DNA of 64,000 nt, from contig NZ_KB900388.1 of the NCBI RefSeq assembly GCF_000378825.1, forward strand, positions 1,771,923-1,835,922, given 5' to 3'. Positions 7,886-16,605 of this stretch are shown in pieces. The position numbers and the translations under genes are program-made. The number at the start of each line of letters is the position of its first letter. The stretch's first letter is position 1. A model generated the notes under the pieces. The model had not been told where the DNA came from. It did not search any database and saw only the letters and a program-made list of their open reading frames with translations. Source of the DNA: Salinispora vitiensis. Its GTDB lineage: Bacteria; Actinomycetota; Actinomycetes; Mycobacteriales; Micromonosporaceae.

Positions 7886-8665
7886 TTAGATCTCGTCGAT
7901 CAGGTCGGCCACCGAGCTCACGATCCGCGACGGCCGGTACGGGTAGCGCTCGGCCTCCGTCCGGCTGCTGATGCCGGTGAGGACCAGGATCGTCTCCAAC
8001 CCCGCCTCAAGCCCGCAGAGGATGTCGGTGTCCATCCGGTCGCCGATCATCGCCGTTGACTCGGAGTGCGCGTCAATCGTGTTCAACGCCGACCGCATCA
8101 TCATCGGGTTCGGCTTACCGACGAAGTACGGCTCCACACCCGTCGCCTTCGACACCATCGCGGCGACCGAACCGGCGGCGGGCAACGCGCCCTCCATCGA
8201 CGGCCCGGTCACGTCGGGGTTCGTGCAGATGAAGCGGGCCCCGTCATTGATCAGCCGGATCGCCTTGGTGATCGCCTCGAAGCTGTAGGTACGGGTCTCC
8301 CCCAGGACCACGTAGTCGGGCGCGAAGTCGCTGAGCACGTAGCCGACCGCGTGCAGCGCCGTGGTCAGCCCGGCCTCCCCGATCACGTACGCGGTGCCGC
8401 CCGGCCGCTGATCGGCCAGGAACTGGGCGGTGGCCAACGCGGACGACCAGATCGCGGACTCCGGCACGTCCAGCCCCATCCGGACCAACCGGGCCTGCAG
8501 ATCGCGCGGAGTGTAGATGGAGTTGTTGGTCAACACCAGGAACGGCCGGCCGGAGGAGCGCAGTCGGGCGATGAACTCCGGCGCGCCGGGCACCGGCTGC
8601 CCCTCGTGCACCAGCACCCCGTCCATGTCGGTGAGCCAGCTCTGGACAGGCTTACGATCATTCAT
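7886..8665 (-). CDS. HAD-superfamily class IIA hydrolase (NagD-like phosphatase)
   Basis: 259 aa from ATG 8665. HAD motif I is LTDMDGVLVHEG (nucleophile and acid Asp), motif II is LVLTNNSIYTPRDL, and motif III/IV is FVGKPNPMMMRSAL with MIGDRMDTDILCGLEAGL. The large cap between motifs II and III marks subclass IIA, whose members dephosphorylate nucleotides or sugar phosphates. The open frame runs upstream to 9262 but that part overlaps hemH out of frame and has no HAD character. It lies 34 bases downstream of hemH on the same strand and may be on its transcript. Substrate cannot be read from sequence. Confidence 0.92.
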   Translation of the reverse strand: MNDRKPVQSWLTDMDGVLVHEGQPVPGAPEFIARLRSSGRPFLVLTNNSIYTPRDLQARLVRMGLDVPESAIWSSALATAQFLADQRPGGTAYVIGEAGLTTALHAVGYVLSDFAPDYVVLGETRTYSFEAITKAIRLINDGARFICTNPDVTGPSMEGALPAAGSVAAMVSKATGVEPYFVGKPNPMMMRSALNTIDAHSESTAMIGDRMDTDILCGLEAGLETILVLTGISSRTEAERYPYRPSRIVSSVADLIDEI

Positions 8666-8699
8666 CTCTCGGATCCCTGATGTCGGGCCGCCGAAGCGG

Positions 8700-9731
8700 T
8701 CAGGAGGGGCGGCGGGCCGGAACGCAGCAGGCTGTCGGGCAGGTGTCCCACATCGGCAGGCCACCGAGGCGCCGGCGCAACGTCGCGCCAGCCGGATCGG
8801 TGCGCTCCCGGACCAGTTCGCGCACCATCGCCACGAACCGGGAGTCGGTGCCCGGCGTGGCGGCCCGGACGAAGTCCAGACCGAGCTGCTTGGCGGTCTC
8901 CCGGGCTTCGGTGTCCAGATCCCACACCACCTCAAGGTGGTCGGAAACGAACCCGATCGGGCTGACCACCACCCCGGTGACGCCCTGCCCGGGCAGCTCG
9001 GCGAGGTGGTCGTTGACGTCCGGCTCCAGCCAGGGTACCTGCGGGGGCCCGGAGCGACTCTGCCACACCAGGTCATAGGCCAGGTCGGGGGCGGCGGCGG
9101 CGTGCACCAGCCGAGCGGTCTCCGCCAGCTGTGCCTCGTACCGGCCGCCATGCGGGCCGGCCGCTGCCGCCGCGGCGGTGGGGACCGAGTGGGCGGTGAA
9201 GACGATCCGGGTGCTGTCCCGCCGGGCCGGGTCCAGCTGGGCCAACGCCGTGCGCACCGCATCGACGTGCGGCTCGACGAACCCGGGGTGGTCCCAGAAC
9301 TGACGGAGCTTCTCGATCACCGGAGCATCCGCGCCGACCGCCGCGCGGGCCGCGGCGATGTCCTCCTGGTACTGCCGGCAGGAGGAGTAGCCGCCGAGAG
9401 CGCTGGTCACGAAGGCCAGGGCCCGTTCGACCCCGTCGTCGCGCATCTGCGCCACTGTGTCGGCGAGCATCGGATCCCAGTTCCGGTTGCCCCAGTAGAC
9501 CGGCAGGTCAACGCCGTTGGCGGCGAAGTCGTCCCGAATCGCGGCGAGTAGTTCCCGACACTGCTGGTTGATCGGTGACACCCCACCGAAGTGCTGGTAG
9601 TGCTCGGCCACCTCGGCCAGCCGCTCCGGCGGCACGCCCCGGCCCCGGGTCACGTTCTGCAGGAACGGCATCACGTCCTCGGGCCGTTCCGGCCCGCCGA
9701 AAGAAACCAGCACCACCGCGTCGTACGCCAT
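8700..9731 (-). CDS. hemH: Ferrochelatase (coproporphyrin ferrochelatase type)
   Basis: 343 aa from ATG 9731 (MAYDAVVLVSFGGPE). It inserts Fe2+ into the porphyrin ring; in Actinobacteria the substrate is coproporphyrin III, so the name cpfC also applies. Hallmarks are SFGGPERPEDVMPFL, GVSPINQQ, YWGNRNWDPMLADT and the catalytic-His box FTAHSVPT. The end of the metal-binding region is SPIGFVSDHLEVVWDLDTEA. Cys residues at CRQYQED and in the tail CPTACC fit the [2Fe-2S] cluster typical of actinobacterial enzymes. The order fabG-inhA-hemH is the same as in mycobacteria. A hairpin separates it from inhA. Confidence 0.96.
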   Translation of the reverse strand: MAYDAVVLVSFGGPERPEDVMPFLQNVTRGRGVPPERLAEVAEHYQHFGGVSPINQQCRELLAAIRDDFAANGVDLPVYWGNRNWDPMLADTVAQMRDDGVERALAFVTSALGGYSSCRQYQEDIAAARAAVGADAPVIEKLRQFWDHPGFVEPHVDAVRTALAQLDPARRDSTRIVFTAHSVPTAAAAAAGPHGGRYEAQLAETARLVHAAAAPDLAYDLVWQSRSGPPQVPWLEPDVNDHLAELPGQGVTGVVVSPIGFVSDHLEVVWDLDTEARETAKQLGLDFVRAATPGTDSRFVAMVRELVRERTDPAGATLRRRLGGLPMWDTCPTACCVPARRPS

Positions 9732-9766
9732 GGCCTCATTCTTCCCCGGTGGCTCGGTGACCGGAC

Positions 9767-9801
9767 GACGGCCCCTGCGGCGCAGCACGGCAGGGGCCGT
9801 C
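9767..9801 (-). terminator. Hairpin between inhA and hemH
   Basis: A perfect 12-bp inverted repeat (gacggcccctgc / gcaggggccgtc) with an 11-base loop lies just after the inhA stop and upstream of the hemH start. It may end fabG-inhA transcription or reduce read-through into hemH. Confidence 0.6.
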
Positions 9802-9808
9802 GGCCAAG

Positions 9809-10576
9809 TCAGGCGCCGATGGCGTGGTAGCCGCCATCGACGTGGACGATCTCGCCGGTGGTCGCCGGGAACCAGTCGGAGAGCAGCGCCAGGCAGGCCC
9901 GGGCGGCCGGCTCACAGTCGGTGAGGTTCCAGCCCAGCGGGGCCCGCGCCGACCAGGCGTCCTCGAACTGCTCGAAGCCGGGGATCGACTTCGCGGCGAC
10001 GGTACGCAGCGGCCCGGCCGCGACCAGGTTGCTGCGGATGCCCTTCGGGCCCAGGTGCAGCGCCAGGTAGCGGCTGGCGGACTCCAGGCCGGCCTTGGCC
10101 ACGCCCATCCAGTCGTAGACCGGCCACGCCTTGGTGGCGTCGAAGGTGAGCCCGACCACCGAGCTTCCCGATGCCATCAGCGGCAGCGCCGCGGTGGCGA
10201 GGGCCTGGTACGAGTAGGTCGAGACGTGCACGGCCGTCGCGACGTCCTCCCAGGGCGCGTCGAGGAAGCCGCCGCCGAGGCAGCTCTGCGGGGCGAAGCC
10301 GATGGAGTGGACGATCCCGTCGAGGCCGTCGACGTGTTCCCGGACCCGGTCGCCGAGCGCGGCGAGGTGGTCGCGGTTGGTCACGTCCAGTTCGATTACC
10401 GGAGCTGGCTCGGGCAGCCGCTTGGCGATCCGCTCGACCAGGGAGAGCCGACCGTAGCCGGTGAGTATCACCTGTGCGCCGTTCTCCTGCGCGAGTCGCG
10501 CCACCGAGAAGGCGATCGAGGCGTCGGTGATGACGCCGGTGACCAGCAGCCGTTTACCGGCGAGCAGTCCTGACAT
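9809..10576 (-). CDS. inhA: Enoyl-[acyl-carrier-protein] reductase (NADH), InhA type
   Basis: 255-aa short-chain dehydrogenase that performs the last reduction in each round of fatty acid elongation (FAS II) in the cytosol. The N-terminal cofactor region is GKRLLVTGVITDASIAFSVA, characteristic of FabI/InhA rather than classic SDRs. The catalytic Tyr-x6-Lys is VYDWMGVAKAG. The substrate loop is GPLRTVAAKSIPGF. The end is TTGEIVHVDGGYHAIGA. It starts 14 bases after fabG stops, on the same strand, forming the conserved fabG-inhA pair. FabI is an alternative name for the same activity. Confidence 0.96.
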   Translation of the reverse strand: MSGLLAGKRLLVTGVITDASIAFSVARLAQENGAQVILTGYGRLSLVERIAKRLPEPAPVIELDVTNRDHLAALGDRVREHVDGLDGIVHSIGFAPQSCLGGGFLDAPWEDVATAVHVSTYSYQALATAALPLMASGSSVVGLTFDATKAWPVYDWMGVAKAGLESASRYLALHLGPKGIRSNLVAAGPLRTVAAKSIPGFEQFEDAWSARAPLGWNLTDCEPAARACLALLSDWFPATTGEIVHVDGGYHAIGA

Positions 10577-10590
10577 GTCGATGTCTCCTC

Positions 10591-11337
<747 letters not shown>

Positions 11338-11520
11338 TCAGCTCAGAAGATCTCCACGTCGCGTCGGAGCCTAGGGGTTACCGGCAGGTAAGCGCTAACG
11401 CGCCACGGCACCGACAAGCGAAACCCACCGCAATCACCCGGCGACCGTCACCCCCGCCCCAGCCCGCTTCGATGCCCCACCGACCAGGGTGTACGATGGC
11501 GCCGTTTTGCGAGCCCGCCT

Positions 11521-11640
11521 CACGACTCGCAGCCCCGGGCCCCGCCGACCGCAGGAGGTGATCGCTGTGCGAGATAGCGATCCTCCGAGTCGTGGCCGGG
11601 CCGACCGTCAGCCCCGCTGAGTCCCGAAAGCACGGCTGAC
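11521..11640 (+). ncRNA. Candidate structured leader/regulatory RNA with an occluded extended Shine-Dalgarno sequence
   Basis: Direct reading shows nested complementarity. The outer arms are cacgactcg (11521-11529) and cgagtcgtg (11586-11594). Inside, GGAGG..ATCGCT (11554-11566) pairs with AGCGATCCTCC (11576-11586) apart from a two-base bulge. A separate 7-bp inverted repeat (11607-11613 / 11634-11640) follows. The segment aggaggtgatc at 11553-11563 complements eleven bases of the 16S rRNA 3' end, an unusually long match, and it is sequestered in the stem. A GTG-started 17-codon frame begins at 11567. A possible -10 (tacgat) is near 11492. This looks like a translationally controlled leader or a small RNA; no known family was recognised. 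Confidence 0.45.
11567..11620 (+). CDS. Possible 17-aa leader peptide
   Basis: GTG at 11567, eight bases after aggagg (11553-11558), opens a 17-codon frame ending TGA at 11620. The peptide is polar and basic (VRDSDPPSRGRADRQPR), with no run of one amino acid that would suggest classical attenuation. The very strong ribosome site is the main evidence, and it lies in a stable hairpin. It could equally be a non-coding structural element. Confidence 0.3.
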   Translation: MRDSDPPSRGRADRQPR

Positions 11641-11790
11641 AAACCCGCTCCCTCGCACCCCTGCCGGCCCACACCGGACCGAGCACCGGTGGACGGTCGG
11701 AGCTGCCGGCCACGACTTTGTGTGCGCGTTCTGACCACCCACCCGCGGGCCCTCGACGCCCGCGCCCAGTCGCCACCGGAGCCAACCCCC

Positions 11791-11877
11791 ATGAGCCGTT
11801 ACGTCGCCCCCCTGGGCTTCACCCTGGCCGCGGTCTGGGTGGCCGTCCTCTTCGTCCTGGCCGGCGGCGGTCACTGA
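11791..11877 (+). CDS. Possible 28-aa single-helix membrane peptide
   Basis: ATG 11791 to TGA 11877 encodes MSRYVAPLGFTLAAVWVAV and then LFVLAGGGH, one clean transmembrane helix. Composition and codon use fit a real small protein. There is no convincing ribosome site immediately upstream (a C-rich stretch), which weakens the call. It lies between the structured RNA and the S26-like lipoprotein and may share their transcript. Confidence 0.4.
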   Translation: MSRYVAPLGFTLAAVWVAVLFVLAGGGH

Positions 11878-11917
11878 CCGCCGCCGCGCCCGCGAAGTGG
11901 ACTGGCATGATCCGGAC

Positions 11918-12409
11918 GTGCGGAAGATGTTTGTCCTAGGCGGACTCGTCATCTCGCTGACCGCCTGCGGGGCGCTCGGCGATATTGACCGGAGCAAGCG
12001 CTACAAAGTTAACTCTCCCTCCATGGAGCCAACGATCGCGGAAGGTTCGGTTGTCACCGCCAAGGTGGTTAAGCCGGGCGACTACCAGCCGCGCGTCGGC
12101 GACATTGTGGTGTTCGATCCACCAGACAGCTACGGCTGGAACCCCGACGGAGCGCCACGGATCTCACGAGTGGTGGCCGTCGCCGGGGATACCGTCGCTT
12201 GCTGCGACGCTCAGGGGCGGATCTTCCGGAATGGCACTGTCCAAGACGAGCCCTATGTGAAGGAGCCAGCCTTCTCGACGGCGTTCGAGCACCTCACCGT
12301 GCCCGCGGGCAAGCTCTACCTCCTCGGCGACCTCCGAGGGGCGGCCAACGACTCCTCGCACAACGGCCCGGTGGCGGCAGGAAATGTGATCGGCATTATC
12401 AAACGCTGA
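11918..12409 (+). CDS. Signal peptidase I-like (S26) lipoprotein
   Basis: About 163 aa from GTG 11918. GTG 11897 and ATG 11927 are in-frame alternatives; 11918 gives a lipoprotein signal with basic residues, a hydrophobic core and the lipobox LTAC. After lipidation the protein would sit outside the membrane. The S26 boxes are SPSMEPTIAEG, with the nucleophile Ser present, then VGDIVVFDPP, ISRVVAVAGDTV and LYLLGDLRGAANDSS. The Lys (bacterial) or His (archaeal type) expected before RVV is Ser. Either another base is used or the protein is inactive. Lipid anchoring in place of a transmembrane helix is also atypical for a signal peptidase. A paralogous S26-like protein lies at 5609-6373. Confidence 0.78.
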   Translation: MRKMFVLGGLVISLTACGALGDIDRSKRYKVNSPSMEPTIAEGSVVTAKVVKPGDYQPRVGDIVVFDPPDSYGWNPDGAPRISRVVAVAGDTVACCDAQGRIFRNGTVQDEPYVKEPAFSTAFEHLTVPAGKLYLLGDLRGAANDSSHNGPVAAGNVIGIIKR

Positions 12410-12503
12410 GCACGCAGCCGGGGCATGTGTCGCACATCAGCCGACGGAGGACGGCTGGCTGCCACCGGTGCCCGGTCTTGGAAGCTGCGTGACAGATCGA
12501 GGA

Positions 12504-13454
12504 TCAGACGATCCGGGACGACCACAGCAGACTCGTCGCCCCGGCGCAGAGCGCCAGCAGCAGCGCCACCCCGGCGTACCACTGGGTGATCTCGCGCGGT
12601 TCGGTCCGGAACCCGATCGACGAACCCATGTCCTGGTAGACCTGCTTCAGCTCGCGCACCGAGGCCGCCTCGTAGAAGTACCCGTCGGTCGTCTCCGCCA
12701 GATCCGCCAGGGCGAGCCGGTCCACCGGCACCCGTTGGCGTTGGCCACCGATGTCGACCTGACCGCCATCGGTCCCGAAGGCGATCGTGGAGACGGCGAC
12801 ATTAGCGGCCTGCGCCGCCGCGGCGGCCTCCTCCACCGACCGACCCGACGTGCGATAGCCGTCGGAGAGCAACACGATCCGGGCCGGCGGAACCCCGGCC
12901 GCGCCGTCGGCCGGCACCGACCGGATCGCCTCCAGACAGGTGAAGACCGCCTCCCCGGTCGCCGTCGACTCGGCCAGTGCCAGGCCGTTGATGGCGGTGA
13001 CCACGGCCTGCCGGTCCTTGGTCGGCGGCACCAGCAGGTTGGCCGCCTTCGCGAACGAGACCAGCCCGAGGTTGTAGCTGGCCGGCAGCTCGGCGATGAA
13101 CTGCTGGGCCGCCTCCTGGGCCGCCGCCAGCCGGTTCGGGGCCACATCGTCGGCCTGCATGGACAGGGAGACGTCGACAGCGAGCATGATGGTGGCCCGT
13201 TCCAGGGGCTGCCGAGTGTCGATCGACGGCCGGGCCAGCGCCGTGGCGAGCACCAGCAGACAGAGGAGGAACGCGGTCGCCGGTACGTGCCGACGCCACC
13301 CCAGGCCCTTCGGCGCGATCGTACGCAGCAGCTCCACATTCGTGAACCGCAGCGCGTACGCCCGGCGGTGCAGCTGCCGCCACACGTACAGCCCGGCGAG
13401 GACGAACACCGGCAGTACGGCCAGGAGCCACCACGGTTGTAGAAAACGAATCAT
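12504..13454 (-). CDS. VWA-domain membrane protein (BatA-like)
   Basis: 316 aa. N-terminal helices (WWLLAVLPVFVLAGLYVW and PATAFLLCLLVLATALA) are followed by a von Willebrand factor A domain. Its MIDAS motif is VDVSLSMQADDV, with a later Thr site near AESTATGEAV and the Asp of VLLSDGYRTSG. A C-terminal helix is VALLLALCAGATSLLW. Such proteins act with MoxR ATPases and DUF58 proteins as a metal-dependent, chaperone-like system at the membrane. Its start overlaps the DUF58 stop by four bases (ATGA). Third gene of the moxR-DUF58-VWA operon. Confidence 0.92.
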   Translation of the reverse strand: MIRFLQPWWLLAVLPVFVLAGLYVWRQLHRRAYALRFTNVELLRTIAPKGLGWRRHVPATAFLLCLLVLATALARPSIDTRQPLERATIMLAVDVSLSMQADDVAPNRLAAAQEAAQQFIAELPASYNLGLVSFAKAANLLVPPTKDRQAVVTAINGLALAESTATGEAVFTCLEAIRSVPADGAAGVPPARIVLLSDGYRTSGRSVEEAAAAAQAANVAVSTIAFGTDGGQVDIGGQRQRVPVDRLALADLAETTDGYFYEAASVRELKQVYQDMGSSIGFRTEPREITQWYAGVALLLALCAGATSLLWSSRIV

Positions 13455-14449
13455 CGTGTCGTCCCCCGGGTGCGGGTGTGCCGCTGCGCGGCGACGAAAC
13501 GCACCATGTCCAGCAGCCAGTCTCGGTCAGTACGCAGTCTCAGGTGGGCAGCGCCCCCGGCGCGGAGCGCCGCGGCGATCTCGGCGCGCTGGGCGGCAGC
13601 GGCCTCGGCGTAGCGGTGGCGCAGCCGCGGGTCGCCCGTCCGTACCTCGTGCAGTTCGCCGGTCTCCGGGTCAACCACCGGCAGGACACCCACGTCGGGC
13701 AGTTCCAGCTCCCGCGGATCGAGTACCTCGATGGCCAGCACGTCGTGGCGTACCCGCAGCTTGCGCAGCGGCCGGGCCCACTGGGCCGGTGGCGCCAGGA
13801 AGTCGGAGATGACGACCGCCACCCCACGTCGGCGCGGCGGCCGGTTCAACCGGTCGACCAGGGCGCCGAGGTCGCCACGGCCCGGCCGGATCTCGGTACC
13901 GGCGACGGCCCGGACCAGCGCCTGCACCTCCCGGCGACCGGAGCGCGCGGGCAGCCGGGTGAACCGGCCGGTGGCAGTCGGCGTGCCCCGGCCGGCGGCG
14001 GCCGGCTCACCCCCGGTGCCGATCACCGCGCCGATCCGGTTGCCGCCCCGGCTGGTCAGGTGTGCCAGCGCCGCGGCGGCGGCCACCACCACGTCCCGCT
14101 TGAGCCAGCGGCCGGTGCCGAAATCGAGGCTGGCCGAGAGGTCCACCGCAAGCCACGTCTCCAACTCCCGGTCCGCCACCGTGCGCCGCACGTGCGGCAT
14201 CGTGGTACGCGCCGTGACCGGCCAGTCCATCCGCCGCACGTCGTCGCCCGGGCGGTATTCGCGCGTGTCCCCCGCCTCGCTCCCAGGACCGGGTAGCAGG
14301 CCGACGTAGTCGCCTTGGAGCAGACCGTCGAGCTTACGGGTGACGAGCAGGTGCAGCCGGGACAACGCGGCCTCGGTGCGCCGACCGGCGGTGGGATCGA
14401 CGGAGTCGCGACCGGTGGCGTCGGTTGGCCGACCGGCGGGTGGGATCAC
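13451..14449 (-). CDS. DUF58 domain protein (MoxR-associated)
   Basis: About 332 aa. GTG 14449 overlaps the moxR stop as GTGA and is preferred to ATG 14467, which would overlap by 22 bases. The DUF58 signature is EYRPGDDVRRMDWPVTART, followed by DRELETWLAVDLSASLDFG, which retains a VWA-like DxSxS. The middle is Gly/Arg rich and the C-terminal half (VAVVISDFLAPPAQWARPL, DVLAIEVLDPRELEL) continues the VWA-like fold. It is expected to work with the MoxR ATPase and the VWA protein encoded either side. Confidence 0.9.
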   Translation of the reverse strand: MIPPAGRPTDATGRDSVDPTAGRRTEAALSRLHLLVTRKLDGLLQGDYVGLLPGPGSEAGDTREYRPGDDVRRMDWPVTARTTMPHVRRTVADRELETWLAVDLSASLDFGTGRWLKRDVVVAAAAALAHLTSRGGNRIGAVIGTGGEPAAAGRGTPTATGRFTRLPARSGRREVQALVRAVAGTEIRPGRGDLGALVDRLNRPPRRRGVAVVISDFLAPPAQWARPLRKLRVRHDVLAIEVLDPRELELPDVGVLPVVDPETGELHEVRTGDPRLRHRYAEAAAAQRAEIAAALRAGGAAHLRLRTDRDWLLDMVRFVAAQRHTRTRGTTR

Positions 14450-15543
14450 GGCTGCTGCCCGTGCCACCCGGCGCCGGGTGGCACGGCCGGGGCCGGGGTG
14501 GCCTGTTGGCGCGGCGCCACCGTGGGTAGTGGGATCGTCGCCATCACCCGGCCGACGACGTGGTCGGCTGGCACCTCATCGGCCAGCGCGTCGTAGCTCA
14601 GCACCAGCCGGTGCCGCAGGATGTCCGGCGCGATGTCCTGCACGTCCTGGGGCAACGCGTAGTCCCGGCCGCGCAGCAGCGCCAGGGCCCGGGTCGCGCG
14701 GACCAGGCCGAGCGAGGCTCGCGGGCTCGCACCGTACTGGATGTGCTGGGCGACGTCGGGCATGCCGTGCTCGGCGGGGGTCCGGGTGGCCAGCACCAAC
14801 CGGACCGCGTAGTCGACCAGGGCATTGTGCACGAAGACCTGGTCCGCCTTACGTTGTAGCGCGACCAGGTCGGCGGTGGCGAACACCGGGGCGGCTTCCG
14901 GCGGCGCCACGCCCATCCGGTACACGATCTCCCGCTCCTCGGCGGCTGTCGGGTAACCGACGACGATCTTCATGAGGAACCGGTCCCGCTGCGCCTCCGG
15001 CAGCGGGTAGACACCCTCCTGCTCGATCGGGTTCTGGGTGGCCATCACGAGGAACGGGTCCGGCACCCGGTGCGTCTCGCCACCGATCGAGACCTGCCGC
15101 TCACTCATCACTTCCAGGAGCGCCGACTGCACCTTCGCGGGCGCCCGATTGATCTCGTCGGCGAGCAGGAAGTTGACGAACACCGGCCCAAGTTCGACAT
15201 CGAACTTCTCGCTCGACTGCCGGTAGATCCGGGTGCCCATGATGTCCGCCGGCACCAGGTCCGGCGTGAACTGCACCCGGCCGAACGACCCGCCGACCAC
15301 CGTGGCGAGAGTGTCCACGGCGAGCGTCTTCGCCACCCCCGGCACCCCCTCCAGCAGGCAGTGCCCCCGCGCCAGCAGCGCGACGAGCATCCGCTCCACC
15401 ATCCGGTCCTGCCCGACGATCACCCGCTTGACCTCGAACAGCGCCTTTTCCAGCAGGGTGGCGTCCGCGGCCGGAGTGCTCTGCGCGGCCGGCGGGGTCG
15501 ACCCGCCGGAGGTCCAGGTATCGGGCGTGCTCGGCTGGGCCAC
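14446..15543 (-). CDS. MoxR-family AAA+ ATPase
   Basis: 365 aa from GTG 15543, which has GGAGG four to five bases upstream; the frame is open to 15654 but lacks a site there. Walker A is EGVPGVAKTLAV (a GVAKT variant typical of MoxR), Walker B is FLLADEINRAPAK, sensor 1 is ATQNPIEQEG, and the arginine region follows EAQRDRFL. The C-terminal lid ends in a Pro/Ala/Gln tail. MoxR ATPases remodel or activate partner proteins through VWA domains, and the two downstream genes encode those partners in overlapping frames. Confidence 0.94.
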   Translation of the reverse strand: MAQPSTPDTWTSGGSTPPAAQSTPAADATLLEKALFEVKRVIVGQDRMVERMLVALLARGHCLLEGVPGVAKTLAVDTLATVVGGSFGRVQFTPDLVPADIMGTRIYRQSSEKFDVELGPVFVNFLLADEINRAPAKVQSALLEVMSERQVSIGGETHRVPDPFLVMATQNPIEQEGVYPLPEAQRDRFLMKIVVGYPTAAEEREIVYRMGVAPPEAAPVFATADLVALQRKADQVFVHNALVDYAVRLVLATRTPAEHGMPDVAQHIQYGASPRASLGLVRATRALALLRGRDYALPQDVQDIAPDILRHRLVLSYDALADEVPADHVVGRVMATIPLPTVAPRQQATPAPAVPPGAGWHGQQP

Positions 15544-15735
15544 CGGTCCTCCACAGCATGATCGGTACTCGGGCGTGGTGCGGTACAAGACTGACATGAT
15601 CGGTGGTGGTACGCCGCAGCGCGGACCCCGGGCCCGGCCCGCGGTCCGATCCACCGAACTTGCCAGCAGCGGGGTGGACAGCGATCGGTACGGGACGTGT
15701 ACGATTCATCCCGTCGCCGGGCGGCTCCCCCCGTG

Positions 15736-15788
15736 GCCGCCCGGCGCTCAAACTCCTCCGCGCCGCCCGGCGCTCAAACTCCTCCGCG
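15736..15788. repeat. Two overlapping copies of a 27-bp direct repeat upstream of the moxR operon
   Basis: Copy 1 (15736-15762) and copy 2 (15762-15788) are identical and share one base, giving a period of 26. Each contains cggcgctcaaactcctccgc. The repeat lies in the intergenic region between moxR and the next plus-strand gene and may be slippage or a duplicated binding site. Confidence 0.8.
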
Positions 15789-15809
15789 AGCCCGCCTAGA
15801 GTGGCGGGA

Positions 15810-16034
15810 ATGGATGACCCCGCAATCCCCGCCCTGGTCTGCTCAGCGCGTGGCTGTGCAGCCCCCGCCCAGTGGGCGCTGCGGTGGAACAACCCCCGGC
15901 TACACGACGCGGCGCGACGGAAGACCTGGCTCGCCTGCCCCGAGCACCGGGTGACGCTCGGCGACTTCCTCGGCGCCCGGGGCTTCCTCCGCGAGGTTGT
16001 TCCGACGGCCGAATCGCCTACTCTCGACTCGTGA
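15810..16034 (+). CDS. Small hypothetical protein with possible zinc-binding Cys/His
   Basis: 74 aa from ATG 15810. The two clusters CSARGC and CPEHR could form a Cys4 or Cys3His metal site. The middle RWNNPRLHDAARRKTWLAC is typical of a conserved short actinobacterial protein seen upstream of bPH2 membrane genes. Longer open frame upstream (from 15603) overlaps the direct repeats and is unlikely to be coding. It ends 22 bases before the bPH2 gene on the same strand. Role unknown. Confidence 0.75.
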   Translation: MDDPAIPALVCSARGCAAPAQWALRWNNPRLHDAARRKTWLACPEHRVTLGDFLGARGFLREVVPTAESPTLDS

Positions 16035-16056
16035 GCACGTACAACGGAACCGCACG

Positions 16057-16605
16057 GTGACCGGCGACGACCCGGCCGGGCTGCCACCCGCTGCCCCACC
16101 CCCGACCGGCCCGCCCCCCGGTCCGCTGGAACCGTGGCCAGAAACCGTCCGCTGGCAGGCTGTCTCCACCGACCTGATCTGGGTTGAGCTGCTGCGGCTG
16201 GCCGTGCTGATCGTCATCCTGCTGGCCGGGCTGACAGTGGGGTGGGCAGTCACCGGCCAAGGGGCGTTCGGGGTGGCCCTCGCCGGGGTTCTCCTCCTGA
16301 CCGCGCTACGGACGGTCACCGTCGTACGGGCCGTACGGGCGTGGGGATACGCCGAACGCGAGGATGACCTTCTGGTGCGACACGGTCTGCTGGTGCGCCG
16401 GCTCTCCATCGTCCCGTACTCGCGGATGCAGTTCGTCGACGTCAGCGCCGGCCCGCTGGAGCGGGCCTTCAGCCTGGCTACCGTCCAGCTGCACACGGCG
16501 GCGGCGGCCACCGACGCCCGAGTGCCGGGGCTACGCCCGGCTGAGGCGTCCCGCCTCCGCGACCGCCTCACCGCGCTCGGCCGCGACCGGGCGGAGGGCC
16601 TGTGA
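16057..16605 (+). CDS. bPH2 (bacterial PH-like, DUF304/YdbS) membrane protein
   Basis: About 182 aa from GTG 16057. A Pro-rich N-terminal stretch is followed by two helices (LLRLAVLIVILLAGLTVGWAV and VALAGVLLLTALRTVTVV) and a bPH2 domain (EDDLLVRHGLLVRRLSIVPYS, FSLATVQLHTA). The sequence RMQFVDVSAGPLERAFSLA is a strong hallmark. The family is membrane-bound and its biochemical role is poorly defined. The last four bases overlap the start of the larger bPH2 protein, making a two-gene module like ydbS-ydbT of Bacillus. Confidence 0.9.
   Translation: MTGDDPAGLPPAAPPPTGPPPGPLEPWPETVRWQAVSTDLIWVELLRLAVLIVILLAGLTVGWAVTGQGAFGVALAGVLLLTALRTVTVVRAVRAWGYAEREDDLLVRHGLLVRRLSIVPYSRMQFVDVSAGPLERAFSLATVQLHTAAAATDARVPGLRPAEASRLRDRLTALGRDRAEGL

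Noticed and set aside
11521..11640. Known RNA such as tmRNA, 6S or RNase P RNA
   Set aside because: Too short and lacking their conserved cores; the region is reported only as an unclassified folded element.
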